5,424 nucleotides of DNA from Actinomycetota bacterium (GTDB lineage: Bacteria; Actinomycetota; Actinomycetes; Acidothermales; Acidothermaceae), in NCBI GenBank assembly GCA_003134755.1, contig PLCK01000301.1, positions 25,107 through 30,530 of the forward strand, written 5' to 3'. Below the pieces are notes generated by a model. It was given only the letters and a program-made list of their open reading frames with translations. It had not been told where the DNA came from and ran no database searches. Numbering within the stretch: position 1 is the first letter of the stretch; each line of letters opens with the position of its first letter. The position numbers were made by a program, and so were the translations under genes. Below are positions 1 to 5,424 of the stretch, one piece after another.

Positions 1-9
1 ACCTCATGA
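1..9 (+). CDS. Possible last codons of an upstream gene (Thr-Ser-stop)
   Basis: Frame 1 reads ACC TCA TGA, ending at 7-9 and overlapping the next ATG as ATGA. This four-base overlap is a common arrangement in bacterial operons and would mean that a gene to the left is translationally coupled to the large gene. Only two sense codons are visible, so nothing can be said of the product, and the overlap could be chance. Confidence 0.25.
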   Translation, partial: TS

Positions 10-3000
10 CGCGACTCGTCACGCTGATCGCAAATATCGCCAACGCCGCACCGCCGCTCGCGCTGCCCGACAACCTTCAGCTCACGTTCACCGACGGCGG
101 CACGAAACGCGGGATTGCTCTGACGGTAGCGGCGGGCCAGCGCGCCGACCTCATTCCCGGCGGCGACATCGGCCTCGCGTTCGAGGTCGACAACAGCTGG
201 GTCGACCCGGCCCTGACCCCACCCGGCATCTCGGTGATGATCGTCGACACCGCGGGGCAGCCGAGCTTCATCCCGCCGCTCATCACGGTCGACGGCGTCG
301 GGCTGCGGCTCTACCGACGCTCGGGCGCCCTGCTCGACGCCGGCATCTCGATCGGCTCCATCGGTCTGTTCGGCCTGCTACGGATCGACGCCGCCGGACC
401 CGGAGTCACCGACGGCGGCCTGGCGTTGCAACTCGCGGATATCGCGATAGCACCGGCGGCAGCGAGCGGCGGGAGCAACGGCGTCGCTCAAGGCATTCTC
501 GGCAACACAGCACAATCAGGCGGCGGTGGTGACGGCACCGCGCTGAAGCCGAAGTTCTCACCTGAACTCGCGTTGCAGAAGCGACAGGGCGCGCCCGACT
601 TCGCGTGGTCGTTGACCGCCGGACCGGGCAACGGGCCGTGGATGCTGCACATCGGCCGCTCGTTCGGGCCGTTGCGCATCGACGACATCGGGTTCGGCGA
701 CGAGATCACCAACAAGAAGGTGACCTCGATCCGCATCATCATCTCCGGCGGCCTGTCCCTTGCCGGACTCAACATCGACGTCCAGGAACTGTCGATCGGC
801 GCGCCGTGGCCGGACGGAAATTCGGGGCAGGCGCTGACCGACCCGACGGCGTGGAGTCTCGACCTCGCCGGCCTCGCGGTCTCGTACTCCGGTGGCGGAG
901 TGCAGCTCGCCGGCGGGCTGCGGCGCCGCGACAATCCGTCGTTGCCCGGCAACCCGCCCGACTACGTCGGTGTCCTCCTCGCCCGGATCGGGCCGTACGG
1001 CCTGACGGCGTTCGGCGGCTACGGTCAATTCCCGTCACCGGACGGAAAGTTCACCGCGCTCTTCATCTTCGCCGCGATCAACGCACCCATCGGCGGTCCG
1101 CCCGCGTTCTTCGTCACCGGCCTCGGCGGCGGCGCGGGAATCAACCGGGCGCTCGTGCTTCCGACCGAACTGAACGATTTCGCGTCGTTCCCGATGATCG
1201 CCGCGCTCGACCCGCACAGCACTCTCGCCGACGACCCCGAACACGCGATGGATCTGCTGTCGTCGTCGTTCCCGCCACAACACGGCACGTTCTGGTTCGC
1301 CGCCGGTGTCTCGTTCACGTCGTTCGCGCTCGTGGACGTCGTGGCCGTGGTCGCCATCGAGGTCGGCGACGGGTTCGCGATCACTCTCCTCGGGCTGGCT
1401 CGCGCAGCACTGCCGACGACCTACCTGCCGCTCGTGCAACTCGAGCTTGCTCTGATGGCCCATTTCTCGACGTCCGAAGGAATTCTCGAGGTTCGCGCGC
1501 AGCTGACAGACAACTCGTTCCTCCTGACGCGCGACTGCAGATTGACCGGCGGCTTCGCCTACGTGTCGTGGTTCGGGCCCAACCCCAACGCCGGCCAGTT
1601 CGTGCTCACCATCGGCGGCTACCACCCGTCGTTCCACCGCGACGGCTACCCCGACGTGCCACGCGTCGGTTACAGGTGGGACGTCTTCGGCTGTCTCACG
1701 ATCATCGGTGAGTCGTACTTCGCCATCACCAGCGAAGCGCTCATGGTCGGTACCCGGTTCACGGCCGCGCTGTCGCTCGGCCCGCTGTGGGCCTCGCTGA
1801 CCCTCGGCGTCGACGCGATCGTGTACTTCGACCCGTTCCACTTCCTGGCGACCGGCTACGCCTCCATCGCGGCCGGCATCACCATCGACATCGACCTCTT
1901 CTTCGGCCACATCACCGTGACGTTGTCGTTCCACCTCGGCGCCGAAGTTACCGTCGAAGGTCCTGACTTCCACGGCAGCGCGACGATCGACCTCGACGTG
2001 ACGTCGGCGACAATCGCGTTCGGCGGCTCAACCGACGCGAGCACGCCGCCGCTGGGCTGGGACGCGTTCGCACAGAAGTACCTCACCGGAAACGGCGGCA
2101 AGCCGGTGCTGTCGGCCACCGTTCGCGACGGTGCCATCACGCCAGGCGGCGGCAGCCCGACGCCTGATGGAACCGATGCGAACCCTTGGCTGCTCGTACC
2201 GGAATTCTCCTTTTCCATAACGAGTTCGGCGGCCGCCAACGCCGCGGCTGCCGCTACCGGAGTCGCCGACCCGGTGCCCGTCGACGGTACGGGCTGGGTC
2301 AACGCGGGCTTCGCCGTCGACGGAACGCTTGCCATCGCGCCGATGCAACTCGGGGCGATCCAGTCGAGGCTCGGCGTCTCGATCGTCTCGCCTGACGGCG
2401 CCACGATGCCGGTGCCGTTCTTCGCCGCCGCCCCAAGTGGCGGCATCTCGGTCGCGATGGTCACTGCTCCGATGCCGAAGGGCGTGTGGGCGGCGCAGCT
2501 ACCAACGGGTGCGATCCCGACCGGCGACACGATCAGTGCGGGCAACGGGCTCACGCTCACGATCCAGGCCGTCATCTCCGCCGGGTCGCCGCCGATCGAT
2601 TATGCGCAGGTGCAGCCCGGAGCCCGGCAGCCCTTGCCGTTCGCGATCGAGGCCACCGTGCGGCCAGGACTCGACCCGGATGCTGCGAATGCGGCCGCCT
2701 TCGCGGCGGCAGCTGGTACCGACGCGACGACTGTGCTCGCGACCGCGCGCCAATATCTCGACAGCGGCCGGCTCGAGACACCGCTGACGCCGCTGGCGAA
2801 CGCGACGTTCCGGCGCGACCGGGTCGCACCGCCCCGGCTGGCACTGCTGACCGAGGGGATCGCGCCGGCGAATGTCGCACCACCCGCGCTCGTCGCCGTC
2901 CAGCCCGGGACGACGATCCCGATCGACACGACGATCGCCCCGCCCGTCGTCGATGCATTCCTCGCAGGCGGCACGATCGCTCAGCAACGACCCGTCGTTC

Positions 3001-4268
3001 GGACGACGGCCCCGCAGGTCATCGGACCAGCCGGCGGTCCCGCAGTTGCGCTGCGCGTTGCGGCGCCGACCTTGGCGTCGGTGGCAGCCAGCCTCGATCC
3101 CGCGCTCGGCGCCAGCCTGCGCCGCACGCCGGCACAAGCGCGATCCAGCATCACGCTGGGCACGCACGGCACGCACGGCGTGCCCGGTGCGCCCGGAGTG
3201 TCCGGAGCGCCCGGTGCGCCCGGCGCGCCCGGCGCAACGGCGGCTTCGATCGGCCCTGGCCCGTCGGCTGGCGCCGTCGCCGCCACCGACGGCGGACCAG
3301 TCACCCGCAGGGCAGCCGCACCGGCAGAGGTACACCGGCTACCCGGCGCCGACGCCGCCGCGGCCGCACTGCTCAAGGCGCACGAGTCGGCACTGGCGAA
3401 TGGCGGCACGCAGCTACGTCCTGGCGATCTGCTAGTGACCACCTTGCCCAACCACGAACGCGATCTCGATCCAGCGGCGGGGCGCCCGGTCGTCTCGGTC
3501 GCCGGCGATGCCGCGGTGCGGGTCGTCGCGTTGTCTGCGATGGGTGAGGTGCTTGCCGATCACACCGCCAACCAGGCGGACGTCGTGGTACCTGCGCACA
3601 CCGCGAGGCTGGTGGCCTGGTGCGTCGGCGGAACCGACACCGATCCCGCCGGATTCGCCGGTTGGTCGGCCACCGACCGGCTGCCGCACGTCGGTGCCGG
3701 CGTGACGCTCGGACGCGACGCGGTCGTGACGGGTATCGCGCCGCCGCGGCGCGGTCACCGCAACGCCCAGGCCGGACACCAGCTCGTCGCCGTACCGGCC
3801 GGCACGTCGCAGGTCATCTCTACAACGCTGCCCCAGGCCACGTCGGTCGTCGTCGTCTCGCTCGACACCGCCGACGCGGCCGACCTCAGCGGATTGACCA
3901 TCGGCATCGCCGGCGGCAGCCGGGCGACCGGCGCCGACGGCACTCCCACGCCGCCGCAGATCGTCAGTGCGCGCGGTCGATCGCATCTGGTCTACGACGT
4001 GTCACCTGACGCCGTTGCCCGCGACAGCAACGTCGTCGTCACGGTCGGCAGCGATGCGACGTGGCGCGTTGTCGGTGTCATGGGCGGCCCAGGCACGGCG
4101 GCATCGACGGCGAGCCTGCTCGCCGCGACCGGTGCGGCAAACCTGCTCGCCCCATTGCTGCACGCGCCGACCGGGTCGGCGCAGGTGCGTTGGTCCGGGG
4201 CCCCTGGCGAGATCTCGATCACCGAACCCGTTCGACCCGGCACGACAATCCAGCAGGAGGTGCACTGA
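6..4268 (+). CDS. Large beta-rich DUF6603-like protein with collagen-like tract, function unknown
   Basis: Uninterrupted 1420-codon frame ending in TGA at 4266-4268. Visible layout: residues 1-150 form a beta-rich module with GVGLRLYRRSG at 97-107; 151-182 is a Gly/Ser/Ala linker; about 200-675 resembles the DUF6603 family as I remember it. Supporting stretches are a SFGPLRIDDIGF strand pair (219-230), FFVTGLGGGAGIN (368-380), FWFAAGVSFTSF (429-440) followed by GDGFAITLLGLA (454-465), and a closing GSATIDLDVTSATIAFGG (657-674). Residues 597-674 alternate polar and hydrophobic positions, as amphipathic strands do. The C-terminal half (about 700-1420) is Ala/Pro/Gly-rich with no domain I recognise; it holds nine Gly-X-Y triplets (1052-1078) and a repeated V-x-V-x-x-DA-x-x-RVV motif. 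Only three cysteines (511, 563, 1206) are present, and I see no catalytic signature or convincing signal peptide. The ATG at 6 is the first start in the window; the frame is open to the left edge, so an upstream start is possible. The next gene begins on its last base. The reading frame is very secure, the family call fairly secure, and the function unknown. Confidence 0.88.
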   Translation: MTRLVTLIANIANAAPPLALPDNLQLTFTDGGTKRGIALTVAAGQRADLIPGGDIGLAFEVDNSWVDPALTPPGISVMIVDTAGQPSFIPPLITVDGVGLRLYRRSGALLDAGISIGSIGLFGLLRIDAAGPGVTDGGLALQLADIAIAPAAASGGSNGVAQGILGNTAQSGGGGDGTALKPKFSPELALQKRQGAPDFAWSLTAGPGNGPWMLHIGRSFGPLRIDDIGFGDEITNKKVTSIRIIISGGLSLAGLNIDVQELSIGAPWPDGNSGQALTDPTAWSLDLAGLAVSYSGGGVQLAGGLRRRDNPSLPGNPPDYVGVLLARIGPYGLTAFGGYGQFPSPDGKFTALFIFAAINAPIGGPPAFFVTGLGGGAGINRALVLPTELNDFASFPMIAALDPHSTLADDPEHAMDLLSSSFPPQHGTFWFAAGVSFTSFALVDVVAVVAIEVGDGFAITLLGLARAALPTTYLPLVQLELALMAHFSTSEGILEVRAQLTDNSFLLTRDCRLTGGFAYVSWFGPNPNAGQFVLTIGGYHPSFHRDGYPDVPRVGYRWDVFGCLTIIGESYFAITSEALMVGTRFTAALSLGPLWASLTLGVDAIVYFDPFHFLATGYASIAAGITIDIDLFFGHITVTLSFHLGAEVTVEGPDFHGSATIDLDVTSATIAFGGSTDASTPPLGWDAFAQKYLTGNGGKPVLSATVRDGAITPGGGSPTPDGTDANPWLLVPEFSFSITSSAAANAAAAATGVADPVPVDGTGWVNAGFAVDGTLAIAPMQLGAIQSRLGVSIVSPDGATMPVPFFAAAPSGGISVAMVTAPMPKGVWAAQLPTGAIPTGDTISAGNGLTLTIQAVISAGSPPIDYAQVQPGARQPLPFAIEATVRPGLDPDAANAAAFAAAAGTDATTVLATARQYLDSGRLETPLTPLANATFRRDRVAPPRLALLTEGIAPANVAPPALVAVQPGTTIPIDTTIAPPVVDAFLAGGTIAQQRPVVRTTAPQVIGPAGGPAVALRVAAPTLASVAASLDPALGASLRRTPAQARSSITLGTHGTHGVPGAPGVSGAPGAPGAPGATAASIGPGPSAGAVAATDGGPVTRRAAAPAEVHRLPGADAAAAALLKAHESALANGGTQLRPGDLLVTTLPNHERDLDPAAGRPVVSVAGDAAVRVVALSAMGEVLADHTANQADVVVPAHTARLVAWCVGGTDTDPAGFAGWSATDRLPHVGAGVTLGRDAVVTGIAPPRRGHRNAQAGHQLVAVPAGTSQVISTTLPQATSVVVVSLDTADAADLSGLTIGIAGGSRATGADGTPTPPQIVSARGRSHLVYDVSPDAVARDSNVVVTVGSDATWRVVGVMGGPGTAASTASLLAATGAANLLAPLLHAPTGSAQVRWSGAPGEISITEPVRPGTTIQQEVH
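3159..3239 (+). repeat. Collagen-like Gly-X-Y tract (nine triplets) within the large gene
   Basis: Residues 1052-1078 have glycine at every third position: GTH, GTH, GVP, GAP, GVS, GAP, GAP, GAP, GAT. In the DNA this is a degenerate 9-base-period repeat. GGCACGCAC is exactly tandem at 3159-3176, and the 15-mer at 3182-3196 recurs identically at 3209-3223, 27 bases later. The tract is short for a stable collagen triple helix and has no flanking trimerisation domain that I can identify, so it may act as a flexible or semi-rigid linker. It sits between a Pro/Ala-rich region (about 930-1050) and a C-terminal beta-rich part. Confidence 0.85.
4255..4262 (+). promoter_or_regulatory. Strong Shine-Dalgarno for the second gene
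   Basis: AGGAGGTG is a near-complete match to the anti-Shine-Dalgarno sequence and lies five bases before ATG 4268, inside the last codons of the large gene (encoding Gln-Glu-Val). Together with the TGATG stop/start overlap at 4266-4270, it decides the start of the second gene and suggests that terminating ribosomes re-initiate there, while the site also permits independent initiation. Confidence 0.88.
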
Positions 4269-5424
4269 TGGTCGCGCCCGGATTCTTCGTCGTACACGAC
4301 GGCGTGCGGCCGCCGCTCACCGATGGCGACTACGAGTTGAAGGTGTCGCAGACGCTGTCGGTCAGCGAGTCGAGCGTTGCACCGATCAGCCGATCGTTCC
4401 GGCTCGTCGGTCCGCGCTACACACTGCCGCCGAACCAGCTGCTGTCCGCGTTCCCGCCCGCGAACGCCGTCGGCGCGTTCGCCGATCGACTACCGCAGGT
4501 CGTGCTTCGCCGGCGCACACTGCCTTACGAACGCACGATGAAGCCGAACGATCCGCCACCGGCCGCACCCTGGCTCGCGCTCGTGGTGCTCGCCGACGGC
4601 GAGGGTCAGTTGCTCACCAACCAGCCACTCGACGCGTCGTTGCCCGAGCAGGACGACAAAGACGCGCCGATGCGCGACGTCTTGCGGGTCAGCGAGCGCG
4701 TCGTCCAGGCAGTCTTCCCGACCATCGAAGACCTGCCATGGCTGACGCACGTGCGCGAGGTCGACCTGTCCGACACCGAGCTTGCCCTTGGGGACGACGA
4801 CGGCTGGCTGGCCGTCGTCGTAGCGAACCGGCTGCCGGTGCCCGGCCCCCCCGACACCGAGGGCGGACCGCTCACGGCACGGCACTACACCGCGTTCCTC
4901 GTCAGTCTCGAAGGACACGAGGCGGATCTGCCGACGGTCGAGGTCCTCGACCAGCCGACGTTCACCTTCACGACATCGCACGTCTACAGCGACATCGAGA
5001 TCGCCTCCGCGTGGGAAGCAGCAGCGACGGCGCAGACGCTGCCCCTGCAAACCACGGCGAATGCGGTAATCGCCAAGGCGGCAGTCGACACCGCAGTTCT
5101 CCCCACGGCAGTCGTCGACCACGCCGGCGGGCTCGGCGCGGCCAACGCCAGCCTGTCCGGTCGCACGTTTGCCGCCGCCCAAGCAGCGCATCCTGCCGAC
5201 GCATGGTCGGCCGCACCCTCGGCCGCCAACAACTTCGCCGGTGTGACCAGCGCAACGGCGACCACGGCAGTCAACGGGGTCACCGGCGCAGCCGCGTTCA
5301 AGGGGCTGTCGATCGATCCGATCTACTACGACCCGCTGGCCGTCATCGTCGACTTCACCGTGCTCACGCACTGGTCGTTCACGAGCGCGCCCGACGGCGA
5401 TTTCGCGTGGCTCATGCAACATCT
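4268..5424 (+). CDS. Uncharacterised protein, partial (C-terminus beyond window)
   Basis: The frame opens at ATG 4268 and stays open for 385 codons to the window edge, where two bases of the next codon remain. The start is fixed by AGGAGGTG five bases upstream and by a one-base overlap with the preceding stop. Residues 1-30 (GFFVVHDGVRPPLTDGDYEL at 5-24) look like a beta-rich opening. Residues 44-90 hold the most family-like stretch: FRLVGPRYTLPPNQ, then FPPANAVGAFADRLPQVVLRRRTLPYER, followed by PWLALVVLAD (101-110). Later come WLAVVVANRLP (180-190) and HYTAFLVSLEGHEADLP (206-222). Residues 250-345 are Ala/Thr-rich, with low-complexity character. The end, VIVDFTVLTHWSFTSAPDGDFAWLMQ (359-384), returns to a strand-rich pattern. 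There is no cysteine, signal peptide or membrane helix in the visible part. I do not recognise a named family; the segment boundaries are my reading. It is likely co-translated with the DUF6603-like gene, so a shared process is inferred. A minus-strand ORF over 4490-5422 is its shadow. Confidence 0.85.
   Translation, partial: MVAPGFFVVHDGVRPPLTDGDYELKVSQTLSVSESSVAPISRSFRLVGPRYTLPPNQLLSAFPPANAVGAFADRLPQVVLRRRTLPYERTMKPNDPPPAAPWLALVVLADGEGQLLTNQPLDASLPEQDDKDAPMRDVLRVSERVVQAVFPTIEDLPWLTHVREVDLSDTELALGDDDGWLAVVVANRLPVPGPPDTEGGPLTARHYTAFLVSLEGHEADLPTVEVLDQPTFTFTTSHVYSDIEIASAWEAAATAQTLPLQTTANAVIAKAAVDTAVLPTAVVDHAGGLGAANASLSGRTFAAAQAAHPADAWSAAPSAANNFAGVTSATATTAVNGVTGAAAFKGLSIDPIYYDPLAVIVDFTVLTHWSFTSAPDGDFAWLMQH
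4794..4821 (+). repeat. Perfect 11-bp inverted repeat with 6-nt loop, inside the second gene
   Basis: ACGACGACGGC at 4794-4804 is the exact reverse complement of GCCGTCGTCGT at 4811-4821, separated by TGGCTG. It encodes part of an Asp-Asp-Asp-Gly-Trp-Leu-Ala-Val-Val-Val run (176-185). No T-run follows, so it is not an intrinsic terminator. Facing GAC and GTC codon runs can create such a stem by codon bias alone; a role in mRNA folding is possible but unproven. Confidence 0.6.

Noticed and set aside
6..68. Possible signal peptide at the N-terminus of the large protein (MTRLVTLIANIANAAPP)
   Set aside because: One basic residue and a short hydrophobic stretch broken by Asn; an Ala-Asn-Ala site exists but the segment is too short and weak to call export.
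605..1711. 368-codon plus-strand ORF in another frame
   Set aside because: Extremely Arg-rich product overlapping the large gene; a codon-bias artefact.
1035..1973. 312-codon minus-strand ORF
   Set aside because: Arg/Glu/Val/Gly-rich translation typical of the antisense of GC-rich coding DNA, lying wholly inside the large gene with no independent start signal noted.
2486..3547. 353-codon plus-strand ORF in another frame
   Set aside because: Arg/Ala-rich out-of-frame reading of the large gene's C-terminal region.
3735..3753. GC-rich near-palindrome around GCCGCGGC
   Set aside because: Short, within coding sequence, with no T-run or operator-like context; expected by chance at this GC content.
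4490..5422. 310-codon minus-strand ORF
   Set aside because: Antisense shadow of the second gene; the composition is Arg/Gly/Asp/Val-biased, while the plus frame has a strong ribosome site and coherent protein pattern.
4269..5424. Transcription terminator or promoter between or after the genes
   Set aside because: The genes overlap and the second runs off the window; no hairpin plus T-run or -10/-35 pair is visible.

Overview
The window is high-GC DNA (roughly two thirds G+C by eye, with G/C-ending codons dominant in the forward reading frames). This fits a high-GC bacterium, most likely an actinomycete. That lineage call is an inference from composition and protein style; there is no rRNA, tRNA or housekeeping marker to confirm it.

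Layout: almost every base is coding, on the plus strand, in two tightly packed genes. (1) 6-4268 encodes a 1420-residue, glycine/alanine-rich, beta-strand-rich protein. Residues about 200-675 look like the DUF6603 family, large proteins of unknown function. It carries an N-terminal beta-rich module, a Gly/Ser linker, and a long C-terminal extension (about 700-1420) that includes nine collagen-like Gly-X-Y triplets and a short duplicated beta-strand motif. (2) 4268 to the right edge encodes at least 385 residues of an uncharacterised protein that is still open at the window end. The genes overlap by one base (TGATG), and a strong Shine-Dalgarno sequence (AGGAGGTG) sits inside the end of the first gene. 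This indicates one operon with coupled translation. A TGA in frame 1 at 7-9, overlapping the first ATG as ATGA, hints that a further upstream gene belongs to the same operon.

There is no non-coding stretch over a few bases. I see no promoter, terminator, RNA gene, mobile element or CRISPR array. The many long antisense and alternative-frame ORFs are shadows of GC-rich coding sequence.

Working together: the two proteins are probably made as partners, or as parts of one multi-gene assembly, but nothing here shows an enzymatic motif, a convincing signal peptide or a clear membrane segment. A structural, scaffold or surface role is the most natural guess for the first protein; no function is claimed for either.
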